Below the pieces are notes generated by a model. That model was not told the DNA's origin, ran no database searches, and saw only the letters and a list, made by a program, of their open reading frames with translations. From Bordetella parapertussis (GTDB lineage Bacteria; Pseudomonadota; Gammaproteobacteria; Burkholderiales; Casimicrobiaceae), in NCBI GenBank assembly GCA_943331295.2, contig CALQLA020000056.1:1-32311 (forward strand): a stretch of 32,311 nucleotides of DNA, in the 5' to 3' direction. This document shows, piece after piece, positions 24,410 through 32,311 of this stretch (position 1 is the first letter of the stretch; each line of letters starts with the position of its first letter). Position numbers and translations under genes: made by a program.

Positions 24410-25639
24410 TCAGCCGCGCTGAAGCAGCCGGCGCACCGGGGAGCGCAGCGCCGCGAGCGACGGCAGCGCCGCAAGCAACGAGCCGGCGACGAACATCCCC
24501 GCGACGAGCAGCAATTCGGGCGCGCCGATCCCGGCGCCCACGGCGAACCCGAGGCGGTCGCCGGCGATGGCGCCCAGCGCCCGCGCGAGCACGGCGCCGA
24601 ATGCGAGCCCGCCCGCAGCCCCCGCCGCCACCAGCAGCGCCCCGTGCAGCCAGACCGTGGCGAACACGTACAGCGGCGGCGCTCCCAGTGCCCGCAGGAC
24701 GCCGATGCTGTCGCGCCGTGCCGCGAGCATGGCGGCAATCACCAGCACGATGGCTGCCATCAGCAGCGCGTCGAACGCGAACGCCATCCAGCGCAGCAGC
24801 AGGCCCACGTCGCCCAGCACCGCGTAGAGCCGGTTGAGCGCCTCGGCGGGAAACAGTGCCATCGTCTCGCGTCCCCGATATTGCTGCCGCAGGCGGTAGG
24901 CATCAGTGACCGTCCGCGGCCTGACGACAATGGCCGGCACCGGACCCGCCCGACCGGCGACCCACGGTGGCCCCAACTGCGGTGCGGTGCCACCGATGGC
25001 GTCATGCCCGGCGGACGTCGCGGGATGCGCGTGCATCCGCCAGACCGCTTCGATCGGCACGACGATGGCGCGATCCCACGGCGTGCCGGTGGGAGCGAGG
25101 CGCCCGACGACGACAAATTCCTCGCCGTGCTCGTGCGCCTCCAGCACGTTCTCCGCGGCGCTGCCATGCGCCGCGCGGAACCGCTCGCCGAGCGGCAGGT
25201 CGACCGCAGCGCCGATCATGGCCTCGCCGGCGCTCCCGAACAGCCGTCCCGCGACCGGTCCGTAGGCTCCGTCGCCGGTGGCGAAGGCGGCCGTCGTGCC
25301 GACCAACGGATACCCGCGATGCGAATCGGTCACGGCGACCGGCGCCACCGCGCCTGCCGCGTCCTCCGCCTGCAGCGCGAGCAGCACCGACGCCGGCACC
25401 AGTTCCAGCGCGGCCTGCTGCAGGTACACCGTGGTCAGGACGAGCTGGGTCGGGCTTCCGGGCGCGCCCACGACGAGGTCGAAGCGGTCGGCCGCACGCG
25501 CGCTGGCCGTGCGCAACGCCCGTTCCTGCGCGCCGACGGCGACGACCAGCCCCACGGCAATGGCAAGCAGGATGATCACTGCCGCGCAACCCGCGCGGTT
25601 GCGGCGCATCTCGGCCAGGACAAGGGGAAACGGATTCAT
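24410..25639 (-). CDS. ABC transporter permease of the FtsX/MacB type
   Basis: This 409-residue permease starts with one transmembrane helix (about 18-38). A large periplasmic domain follows (about 40-280), then three C-terminal helices with the FtsX-type block ARRDSIGVLRALGAPPLYVF. This is the LolCE/MacB architecture used for export or for periplasmic mechanotransmission, not for ordinary import. It overlaps the ATPase gene by ATGA, so the pair forms a transporter. A similar permease, ATPase and small secreted protein arrangement is found in the ZrgABCDE zinc system of Vibrio, which I recall but cannot verify here. Confidence 0.86.
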   Translation of the reverse strand: MNPFPLVLAEMRRNRAGCAAVIILLAIAVGLVVAVGAQERALRTASARAADRFDLVVGAPGSPTQLVLTTVYLQQAALELVPASVLLALQAEDAAGAVAPVAVTDSHRGYPLVGTTAAFATGDGAYGPVAGRLFGSAGEAMIGAAVDLPLGERFRAAHGSAAENVLEAHEHGEEFVVVGRLAPTGTPWDRAIVVPIEAVWRMHAHPATSAGHDAIGGTAPQLGPPWVAGRAGPVPAIVVRPRTVTDAYRLRQQYRGRETMALFPAEALNRLYAVLGDVGLLLRWMAFAFDALLMAAIVLVIAAMLAARRDSIGVLRALGAPPLYVFATVWLHGALLVAAGAAGGLAFGAVLARALGAIAGDRLGFAVGAGIGAPELLLVAGMFVAGSLLAALPSLAALRSPVRRLLQRG

Positions 25640-26370
25640 GCGGCGGGTACGAGCTGCGGCCGCCAGGGGGCGGCGAACCGCTGGCGCAGCGTGCCGTCCG
25701 CGATGTCGACGATGCCGCCCAGCCGCTCGGCGAGCTGCGGGTCGTGGGTGGCCACGACGAGCGTCGCGCCGACACCGGCGCACATCGCGCAGAGCAGGTC
25801 CGCGACCTGCGCCGCATTGTCGGGGTCGAGGCTTGCCGTCGGCTCGTCGGCGAGCACGATCGCCGGCCGGCGGAGCAGCGCGCGCGCCAGCGCCACGCGC
25901 TGCTGCTCGCCACGCGACAGCACCCGGACGTCCGCATGGACCCCAACGCCCACGCGGTCGAGCAGTTCACGCGCAGCATCGCGAATCGGCGGCGCGATCC
26001 GCCAACGATCGAAGCGCAGCGGCAGCAGCACGTTCTCGAGCGCCGACATCCCGGGGAACAGGTGGAACTGCTGGAACACGAGCCCGAGCGTCTCGCGGCG
26101 CCAGCGATCGGTCGTTCGCTCGGGCAGCGCGGAAATCGTCACTGCCCCCCACCGGACCACGCCTCGGGCCGGCCGCTCGATGCCGGCGAGCACGTTGAGC
26201 AGCGTCGTCTTGCCGGAACCCGAAGGCCCGCACAGGGCGACCTGCGCGCCCGGCGCGAGCTTCCACTCGGGAACGTCGAGGAGCAACCGCGCGGGGCCGG
26301 CCTCCCCCGAGAACGCAACGCGCAGGTCGCGCAATTCGAGCCCGAGCCCGGCCGGCGCCGTCGCCGCCAT
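25636..26370 (-). CDS. ABC transporter ATP-binding protein (LolD/MacB type)
   Basis: This 244-residue ATPase has Walker A GPSGSGKTT (48-56), a Q-loop VFQQFHLFPGMSALENV, the signature LSRGEQQRVALARALL with an R where SGG is usual, Walker B AIVLADEPTASLD and the H-loop VATHDPQ. This motif set is typical of the LolD/MacB/FtsE subgroup. The start codon overlaps the stop of the secreted CPFC protein, and its stop overlaps the permease start, both as ATGA. The three genes are therefore translated as one unit after the alkaline phosphatase. Confidence 0.92.
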   Translation of the reverse strand: MAATAPAGLGLELRDLRVAFSGEAGPARLLLDVPEWKLAPGAQVALCGPSGSGKTTLLNVLAGIERPARGVVRWGAVTISALPERTTDRWRRETLGLVFQQFHLFPGMSALENVLLPLRFDRWRIAPPIRDAARELLDRVGVGVHADVRVLSRGEQQRVALARALLRRPAIVLADEPTASLDPDNAAQVADLLCAMCAGVGATLVVATHDPQLAERLGGIVDIADGTLRQRFAAPWRPQLVPAA

Positions 26371-26825
26371 CAGCGCACCGCCGTCACGTCGGCGTCGACG
26401 ATGCGGACGAGGCTCACGAATCCGGTCTTCGCATCCACCTTGGGACCCAGCTCTAGCGTGCCGCTGACGGCGACCGGCAGCCCGTCCTGCGTCCAGCCGC
26501 CGCGCCCGCGCGGATACACGACGACGATGTCGCTCGGCCAGTCCGCATCGGAACTGCAGAAAGGGCAGATCGACACCGGGGAGCGCGTCAGCACGAAGAA
26601 TTCGACCTCGGGTTTCAGCGGCGGCGCCATGTAGCCGAGGATCCGCACCGGCTTCCCGGCGAGCGCCCGGCTCTTTGCGGACAACTCCAGCCCGCGCACC
26701 GTCTGCCCACCGTAGATTTCGGCGAACGCCAGCGCGTCGGCGCCGGCGGCGCGCGCATGCCGGACCGGCAGCAGCGCGACGGCGAGCGTCGCCGCGCCGC
26801 CCGCCAGCCAGCGGCGGCGGGTCAT
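26370..26825 (-). CDS. Secreted CPFC protein, DUF3299-like
   Basis: This 151-residue exported protein has a signal MTRRRWLAGGAATLAVALLP with a Tat-like RRRW motif. The mature domain has VRILGYMAPPLKPEVEFFVL, then SICPFCSSDADWPSDIVVVY, and ends VRIVDADVTAV. The fold pattern is an OB-like DUF3299 domain. The CPFC pair could bind metal or form a redox disulfide. It starts 19 nt after the alkaline phosphatase stop and overlaps the ATPase start. Metal delivery across the membrane together with the FtsX-type transporter is a reasonable idea, but it is inference. Confidence 0.7.
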   Translation of the reverse strand: MTRRRWLAGGAATLAVALLPVRHARAAGADALAFAEIYGGQTVRGLELSAKSRALAGKPVRILGYMAPPLKPEVEFFVLTRSPVSICPFCSSDADWPSDIVVVYPRGRGGWTQDGLPVAVSGTLELGPKVDAKTGFVSLVRIVDADVTAVR

Positions 26826-26844
26826 CCCGCGTTGCCGTCGTGCG

Positions 26845-28668
26845 TCACTGCGCGACGGGCTTGCCGACCCTGGTGATCCGTGGCGCGGCCGCCGCCGGCT
26901 TCGCCGCGGCTTCCGGGCCGAGCCCCAGCGCGGTCACCATCACCCGGAACAGCTCGGTGTTCTCCATGAAGCCGTGGATCTCCTCGCTGCCGGGGCCCAT
27001 CGCGGTGACGATGCCGTCGTCGGCCGTGTGCGTGCCGGTGTCGGCGCCGCGCGGCAGGTTGCCGATGCGCAGCATCGCGCCCGGCACATCCTTGTACCGG
27101 GCATTGGCAACGTAGGCGTCGCCCTGCTTCACCGCCGGCACGTTCGGATCGTCGAGATGCGGCCGGAACGTCTCGTAGTGATCCGGGAAATTGCCGTAGA
27201 ACATCGCGAGCCGACGCGTGACGTCGACGCCCGGCGGGTAGCCGTCGGCGTCGGCATCGGCGTAGTTGGGAAAGCCGGCGTCCGCATACACGCCCACCTT
27301 GTCACGCATGTCCGCCGCGGGGCGCCCATCGTCGATGGTGCCGACGATCGACACGCCGTGCGTATGGTCCGGGGTGACGATGATCAGCGTGTCGTCGCTC
27401 TTCGCGGCGAAGTCCTTCGCCACCTGCACCGCGTTGGCGAGCATGATGGTGTCGTAGACGCTGCGCTCCCAGTCGAACGGGTGGTTGTACTTGTCGATCA
27501 GGCCCGCCTCCACCATCAGCACGAAGCCTTCGCGGTTGCGCGAGAGCACGTCGATCGCGGCCCGCGTCATGTCGGCCAGGTCCGGCTGCGCGGGAAACTT
27601 CGCCACCGTTCCCTTCTTCAGGATCCGCCGGTCGAGCGCGCCGTCCATGTTGTCGAGGTGGAAAAGGCCCAGCATCCGCGACGTGGCGGGATCGGCTGCC
27701 GCCGCCTTCATCTCGGCATCGGTCGTCGCGAACTTGTAGCCCGTGCGCTGGAACAGATCGATGTAGTCGTTACTGTCCTTGCGCTTGGAGCCGGGCGTCG
27801 CCTGCGGCAGGAACCACGCCGACCCGCCGCCCATGATGACGTCGGCGCGCGACAGGAACAGCTGCTCGGCGATGATGTCCTTGTCGGCGCGGCGCCGCGT
27901 GTGCGCGACCATCCCGGCGGGCGTCGCGTCCTCGACCTCGGCGTCGGTGACGATGCCGACCGCCATCCCCGTCCTGCGCTTGACGAGCTCTGTTAGCGTC
28001 TCGACCTTCGGGTGCGCGAGGTTGTCCTTCGCCCGCGAGACATAGACGCCCAGCGCGTTGACGCTGGACTTGTGGCCGGTCGTGAACGCGCTCATCGCGT
28101 TGGCGCTGTCGGTGATGATCGAGTCCACGCCCGAGGTGCCGAGGAGCGCCATGTGGGGCATGTCGTCGAACGACAGCTGGCCGTAGTACTTCCCCTCCTT
28201 CATCCCCTTCGACAGCATGCGGGCGGCCGTGCGATTGGCGATGCTCAAGCCGTCGCCGACGAACAGGATGACATTCTTCGCGCGGCGCGGGCCGCTGCCG
28301 TAGACGTCCCAGACGACCTTCTGCACCGTCGCGCCGTCGCCGGCCTCGACGAGGTATTTGCCCGGGACTTCCACCGCCACGTCGCGCAGAAGGATGGACG
28401 ACTTGCCGCTGCCGTCCTCGTTCTCGATGAACTGGGGCTTCCGGACGAGCAGCAACTCGGCATTCACGCCGTTCACGGTGACGGTGACGGCGTCCGCCGC
28501 GACCTTGCGGTCGAACTCGACCTTGAAGTCGAAGCGGCTGCCCGCGAGGAAGCGCGCGCGGTCGATGGGATAGATGGCCGCCTCGGCGGTGATGGCGGCA
28601 ACGAGGCCGACGACGACGGCCACCAAAAGGCGGGAGGCATGGCAGGTGCGGCGGCGGGTGCGGCTCAT
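26845..28668 (-). CDS. PhoA-family alkaline phosphatase
   Basis: This 607-residue periplasmic alkaline phosphatase has a signal peptide ending near AEA (residue 30). The extra N-terminal beta domain (about 31-125) is longer than in E. coli PhoA. The core has FVGDGLS (metal D139), TDSANAMSAFTTGHK with nucleophile S188, TPDHTHG and ADDGIVTAMGPGSEEIHG, all metal ligands of the PhoA superfamily. It releases phosphate from many esters. It is the second gene of a five-gene minus-strand run (metallophosphatase, this gene, CPFC protein, ATPase, permease). No clear Pho box lies in its own 111-bp upstream gap, so it probably depends on the box at 30098. Confidence 0.93.
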   Translation of the reverse strand: MSRTRRRTCHASRLLVAVVVGLVAAITAEAAIYPIDRARFLAGSRFDFKVEFDRKVAADAVTVTVNGVNAELLLVRKPQFIENEDGSGKSSILLRDVAVEVPGKYLVEAGDGATVQKVVWDVYGSGPRRAKNVILFVGDGLSIANRTAARMLSKGMKEGKYYGQLSFDDMPHMALLGTSGVDSIITDSANAMSAFTTGHKSSVNALGVYVSRAKDNLAHPKVETLTELVKRRTGMAVGIVTDAEVEDATPAGMVAHTRRRADKDIIAEQLFLSRADVIMGGGSAWFLPQATPGSKRKDSNDYIDLFQRTGYKFATTDAEMKAAAADPATSRMLGLFHLDNMDGALDRRILKKGTVAKFPAQPDLADMTRAAIDVLSRNREGFVLMVEAGLIDKYNHPFDWERSVYDTIMLANAVQVAKDFAAKSDDTLIIVTPDHTHGVSIVGTIDDGRPAADMRDKVGVYADAGFPNYADADADGYPPGVDVTRRLAMFYGNFPDHYETFRPHLDDPNVPAVKQGDAYVANARYKDVPGAMLRIGNLPRGADTGTHTADDGIVTAMGPGSEEIHGFMENTELFRVMVTALGLGPEAAAKPAAAAPRITRVGKPVAQ

Positions 28669-28779
28669 TGAAGTTCCTCGGGGGAAAGCGATCGCGGCCG
28701 GCGTCGCCGCTCGACACGAGGCCCGGACCGGGCTTCATGAACCTGACCGCCCGGCCGCGGCGTGACCATTTTGGCTCTT

Positions 28780-30006
28780 CTACAACTTGGGCTGAATCCG
28801 CTCCCAGCTGAACGGACCGAAGGCGCTGGCGCCATTGGCCGCATTCGCGCCGGGATCGACGGTGAGCTTGAGCCACTCAAGCGGCGTGGTGCTGCCATGC
28901 ACGACCACGCGATGGAAGTTCGGCACGTTGTAGCTGTAGGGCTGGTTGAGGTACGGGTCGCTCGGGTTGTTGCTTCCGGAAGGCATGTTGGTGCTGCTGC
29001 AAGCCACGGCAGGTGCGCCCGACGACGGCTCGATCACGCACGGTGCGCCGCGGACGAGCGGGTTGTCCGACCGGTAGACGTGCGAATCGCCGTTGAACAT
29101 GAGGACCGGCTTGCCGAATGCCACCGCGTGCGATGCGACGCTGTCGATGAGGGACTTGTACTCGGTGACGTGGCTGGCTGCGGCGCCGTCGAGATCCCAC
29201 ATGTCGGCCTGGGACTGGATGACCACGCCGACGGCGCCGATCGCGGCAGCCTGCTTGAACGCGGCATCGAGCCAGCGCAGGTCGGCTGCCGTGCGGTTGG
29301 CGATTTCCTCGGTCTGTGCCTGGCTCGTGTTGGGGGCGCCGTACCAGACGTCCTTGTCGTTGTTCGATCCGCCGGGAATGTTCAGCGTGATGAACACGAC
29401 CTTCGATTTCTCCCACCAGACGTTCTCCACGTACTTCCTGTCGCTCGGATACGCGGGGTCGAAGTCCTGTGCCTGCGAATGGACGGACATCGAGCCGACA
29501 ATGGTCTTTCCGGGGATCGCAAAGAAGATCGAGCGCACCAGTTCGAGGTTCGCGATCGGGTCGCCGCCTGCATAGGAAACCTTGTTGCCGGCCGCGTCCA
29601 CGACATAGTCGATCGCACCCGTCGTCGGGTTGTACGCACCTCCCCCTTGCTTGACCTTGTGGCAGTCGGACCACTCGTTGTCTCCCGGCGTGTAGACGAT
29701 CGGGTGCTTGAACGCGGTCCACTGGCTCAGGATCGTTCGGTCGTAAGCCTCGGTGCAGTACTGCTTGCCCGAATGGATGTCGCCGACGTGAAGAACAACC
29801 GAGACATCCGGGTCGGCGTTGATGGCGCTGATGAACGCGGGATTCACGATGGTTTGCGAATCGTCGGTGGGCGTGGTGCCATACGGTACGTCGCCGATGA
29901 CGGCCACCGTCGAAATCGTCGGCAGCCTGCCGTTGTCGTCGCCCGAGCATGCTGCCAGTGCAGCTGCCGCGAGCAGGATCAGCCCAATAACGCCTGTTTT
30001 GCGCAC
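28780..30006 (-). CDS. Secreted metallophosphoesterase lipoprotein
   Basis: This 408-residue lipoprotein has the signal MRKTGVIGLILLAAAALAAC (C20). The mature part shows calcineurin-type metal motifs: IGDVPYG (38-44), HVGDIHSG, TPGDNEWSDC and, near the C-terminus, FNGDSHVYRSDNP. It probably cleaves phosphate esters at the cell surface; the exact substrate is unknown. It heads the operon that continues into the alkaline phosphatase. The PhoB-type promoter is 92-109 bp upstream of its start. The start codon is supported by the intact lipoprotein signal; the ribosome binding site is not strong. Confidence 0.87.
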   Translation of the reverse strand: MRKTGVIGLILLAAAALAACSGDDNGRLPTISTVAVIGDVPYGTTPTDDSQTIVNPAFISAINADPDVSVVLHVGDIHSGKQYCTEAYDRTILSQWTAFKHPIVYTPGDNEWSDCHKVKQGGGAYNPTTGAIDYVVDAAGNKVSYAGGDPIANLELVRSIFFAIPGKTIVGSMSVHSQAQDFDPAYPSDRKYVENVWWEKSKVVFITLNIPGGSNNDKDVWYGAPNTSQAQTEEIANRTAADLRWLDAAFKQAAAIGAVGVVIQSQADMWDLDGAAASHVTEYKSLIDSVASHAVAFGKPVLMFNGDSHVYRSDNPLVRGAPCVIEPSSGAPAVACSSTNMPSGSNNPSDPYLNQPYSYNVPNFHRVVVHGSTTPLEWLKLTVDPGANAANGASAFGPFSWERIQPKL

Positions 30007-30081
30007 GTTGTGTCCTCAGTGGGTGAAGGGATGGGTCGCTGGGGGCAATCCGATACCGCCGGATGACCTCCCGAAGCGCCG

Positions 30082-30115
30082 ATTCTGTTCCGGATTTGTG
30101 ACCGACTCGTTACAC
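30082..30115 (-). promoter_or_regulatory. PhoB-dependent promoter of the phosphatase operon
   Basis: On the minus strand GTGTAAC (30109-30115), 4 nt, CGGTCAC (30098-30104) form the box. A -10-like CAGAAT (30082-30087) lies exactly 10 nt further on, inside a degenerate third heptamer (30087-30093). The AAAT after CGGTCAC equals a spacer in the 5'-nucleotidase array. Confidence 0.8.
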
Positions 30116-31092
30116 CCTCTCGATCCGTTGCGCCGGCGCTCGCGGCGCACTTTCGCGCGCTGCCTGCGGGGGAACCTGCGACTGCGGTTCGGTTCGTCGC
30201 AGTCCCCGGAAAGCGTTGACCGCTATGTCGGAGCGAGCGAGCGGCGCCGCCCGTCCGCGACGTTGCGAAGAAGCGCGCGGACCGGTTCACAAGATTGCAA
30301 CGAAACGGTCTTAGCCTTGGTGCGTTGGCAACCGTTTCGGGAGCATCCCGCGTCTGCTGCCGCGGCGAACAGCGCGGCGGCGGCGACCCGCTGCAGGCGG
30401 CAGCGTCAACTCGGCACAGGCCTTTCCTCATGACAAACGTTGGCAGCGCGCCGTGGCCTATCGAGGACGCGGATGAAGACGGTTCCGGAAGCGATCCACT
30501 CGGGCTTCTCCCGGCGATGCCGGTCAATGCATCCGCCAGCCCCAAGGGCCCGTACGACCGGACCCTGGATCACGAACTCAGCCGCAAGCGCTTTGCCAAC
30601 GGACCCGCGGCCCATGATGCTGCATCGCAGTTGCACAACGCGCTTGGGCTGTTGCCGCCAGCAGCCGTGTCCGCGCATTGGGACCGCTACAAGATTCGAA
30701 CACTCGACCACCGCTTCGACGAACGCAGGGCCTTCCGGACCTGAGCGCACAGCGGGAGGAAACTGCCGGCCAGTGCGTGCCGGATTGCGCCGATAGGGCG
30801 GCACCGTGGAACGATGATGGACCCGCCGGTTCGGGCGGCGGGCCGAGTGGATTCTTCCCGGATGCGGGTCCTCCGATCCGGACACCGACGCGTTGCAAGC
30901 CATCTGTCCGGCAGGCGCACGGAAAATGAGATTTGCACGCATCCTCGACGCGCTCGACGCGACAGGTCTGACCCAGGTCAAGGTTCCGGCGTGCCACGAA
31001 GCGTACGGTCAGATGCGCGGACGCTGCGAGCGCACCGTCGGGGGTTTTTGGTTCTCATTTCCGTTTGGCGGCGACAAGCAGGGGAACAATTC
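30116..31092. other. Region without a supportable gene
   Basis: Nearly 1 kb between the phosphatase operon and the DUF3562-like gene. Open frames exist on both strands, for instance a 104-codon plus-strand frame from the ATG at 30430. None has a good ribosome binding site, a clear codon bias or a recognisable family. The segment may be decayed gene remnants or long regulatory sequence. Confidence 0.5.
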
Positions 31093-31302
31093 ATGGTATC
31101 GAACGTGCGATTGGGTGGCAGCGATGCAATCAACGCGCTGGTGATCGAAGAAATCGCCAGCGAGACTCACCTCCCTGCCGAAGAAGTCCGGCATGTATTC
31201 GACAACGAACTCGCGCATCTCAAGTCGGACGCGCGGGTCACGGATTACCTAGTGCTCTTCGCCTCCCGGCGCACGCGTGAAATCCTTGCACGCCGCCACT
31301 GA
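31093..31302 (+). CDS. Small DUF3562-like protein
   Basis: The 69-residue protein contains ALVIEEIASETHLPAEEVRH, then VFDNELAHLKSDARVTDYL and ends LFASRRTREILARR, which is the pattern of the DUF3562 family of small helical proteins common in Burkholderiales. Function is unknown. GGGGAAC 5 nt before the ATG at 31093 fixes the start; the longer frame upstream has no coding signal. It lies 69 nt before the CorA gene on the same strand, so the two may be cotranscribed. Confidence 0.8.
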   Translation: MVSNVRLGGSDAINALVIEEIASETHLPAEEVRHVFDNELAHLKSDARVTDYLVLFASRRTREILARRH

Positions 31303-31371
31303 AGCCTGACGCTGCGATGCCTGCGGGGGACGAGCGGTGCCCCGGTCCAACCGCGCCTGCGATGACGCGCC

Positions 31372-32311
31372 ATGACGTCGGCTGACCACGTCGCTCCGGG
31401 TCCCGAGGTTGCCGCACGGATGCCCTCCGCGAGGATAAGCGCGCTGCTCGACAAGCAGCGACTGGTCGAGGGCATCGTGCATGGCCAGGAGATGCCGCAC
31501 CACGATCTCGTCGAGGCCGTCGTCCATCGGCAGCATGCGGCCGAGTTGAGCGGCCACTTGGCGAAGCTTTCTGCGGAAGAGATCGGCAGCACCCTTGCGG
31601 CCCTTTCCATCGCGGACGCCAGGCTGCTCTGGAGCCTGGTGCCCGACGAGCGACGCAACGAGGTCCGCTGGGACACGCCGGACCCGCTCCGCGAGCACCT
31701 CGCGGACAGCGAAGCACCGACGTTCGCAGCGAGCCAGATGAATGCGTTCGAACTATCGGCGGGACGCGTAAGGCAAGTGGCAATCGAGGGTCGGGGCGAC
31801 CTCGAGCAGGTCCGCCCCATCTGGATCGATCTCCTCAATCCGACCCGGGCCGAGCGGGCATATATCGGCGAACACTACGGGCTCGAACTGCCCGATGCCG
31901 GCGATACCACCGACATCGAGGTGAGTTCGCGCTTTCACGTCGTCGAAAACGACGAGATTCATCTTCACTCGAATTTCCTGCTCGACCGGGACGGAGAGTC
32001 CCGGAGCGTCCCGGTTTCCTTCATCGTCCACGACGGCATACTATTTTCGATCCGGAACGCCGAGCTTCCGGTCTTCCGGCTCCAGCGACGCCGCGTCCTG
32101 ACTCGGCCGGGCTACGTTTCCGATTGCAACGATCTCCTGCTCGATCTCTACGGGGCCGACGTCGAATATTCGGCGGACTCGCTGGAGGATATCTACGCCA
32201 CGCTTGGCCAGGTGGGCCGCAAGGTGCTAAGCGAGAAGATGAGCGATGAAGAGGCCGCCGCCATCCTTGCCGATATCGCGCAGGAAGAGGATCTCAACGG
32301 CCGGATAAGAA
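31372..32311 (+). CDS. CorA magnesium transporter with N-terminal MgtE-like domain (partial)
   Basis: An open frame runs from the ATG at 31372 to the right edge (313 codons). Residues 15-125 form helices with LLDKQRLVEGIV and LSAEEIGSTLAALSIADARLLW, resembling the regulatory N domain of MgtE. The rest is CorA-like: IWIDLLNPTRAERAYIGEHYGLELP, then IHLHSNFLLD, ILFSIRNAELPVFRLQRRR and DLYGADVEYSADSLEDIY. The pore helices with GMN would lie beyond the window. The upstream ribosome binding site is weak; an in-frame ATG at 31420 is an alternative. It should transport Mg2+ or Co2+. It is the second CorA-superfamily gene in the window, of a different type from the one at 13250. Confidence 0.85.
   Translation, partial: MTSADHVAPGPEVAARMPSARISALLDKQRLVEGIVHGQEMPHHDLVEAVVHRQHAAELSGHLAKLSAEEIGSTLAALSIADARLLWSLVPDERRNEVRWDTPDPLREHLADSEAPTFAASQMNAFELSAGRVRQVAIEGRGDLEQVRPIWIDLLNPTRAERAYIGEHYGLELPDAGDTTDIEVSSRFHVVENDEIHLHSNFLLDRDGESRSVPVSFIVHDGILFSIRNAELPVFRLQRRRVLTRPGYVSDCNDLLLDLYGADVEYSADSLEDIYATLGQVGRKVLSEKMSDEEAAAILADIAQEEDLNGRIR

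Noticed and set aside
28669..28779. Pho box directly before the alkaline phosphatase
   Set aside because: A single TGGTCAC and a CGGTCAG are seen but with 19-bp instead of 11- or 22-bp spacing, and there is no -10 at the right distance.
30430..30744. 104-codon plus-strand frame
   Set aside because: No ribosome binding site, mixed codon third positions and no recognisable family; the opposite strand is equally open.

Overview
The window is GC-rich chromosomal DNA with dense, tightly packed genes. It reads as a betaproteobacterium, probably Burkholderiales-like. The basis is the tRNA-Tyr/tRNA-Gly/tRNA-Thr/tuf cluster at the left edge, the gene order pstS-pstC-pstA-pstB-phoU-phoB-phoR, and an 87-bp dispersed-type repeat in tandem. 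This placement is inferred from gene order and protein likeness, not from a marker-gene comparison.

Layout. 1-669 (minus): start of tuf, three tRNA genes and their promoter. 990-4154 (plus): a hydroxyacid-oxoacid transhydrogenase-like Fe-ADH and a secreted protein with two copies of a tryptophan-rich repeat. 4290-11174 (minus): the complete phosphate uptake and sensing operon. 11466-14284 (plus, divergent from pstS): an OlsB-type ornithine acyltransferase, a PlcP-type metallophosphoesterase and a CorA/ZntB transporter. 14312-16610 (minus): a small lipoprotein and a UshA-like 5'-nucleotidase with a frameshift. 16932-17114: a 60-residue conserved-looking protein. 17134-21971: a phosphatidylserine decarboxylase-like gene, a SAM methyltransferase, an Mpo1/DUF962-like membrane protein, a membrane-anchored class III aminotransferase and a canonical Psd. 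22030-23049 (minus): a GT4 glycosyltransferase. 23241-24351: a frameshifted periplasmic binding protein. 24410-30006 (minus): a secreted metallophosphatase, a PhoA-type alkaline phosphatase, a secreted CPFC protein and an FtsX-type ABC transporter. 30116-31092 has no gene I can support. The right edge holds a DUF3562-like protein and the start of a CorA magnesium transporter.

How it fits together. The unifying theme is phosphate starvation. Beside pst-phoUBR I find PhoB-box-like direct repeats (CTGTCAT-like heptamers every 11 bp) before pstS, olsB, the 5'-nucleotidase, the secreted metallophosphatase and, more weakly, the glycosyltransferase and the methyltransferase. In pstS, olsB and the metallophosphatase a -10-like hexamer lies exactly 10 nt after the last heptamer. 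The genes cover phosphate import and sensing, release of phosphate from outside esters, breakdown of membrane phospholipid (PlcP), and synthesis of phosphorus-free replacement lipids (OlsB, GT4). The cluster at 17134-21971 looks like an uncharacterised phospholipid or aminolipid pathway placed inside this regulon, and I consider it the most interesting part of the window.

Two genes (5'-nucleotidase, periplasmic binding protein) carry apparent frameshifts, which may be real decay or assembly errors.
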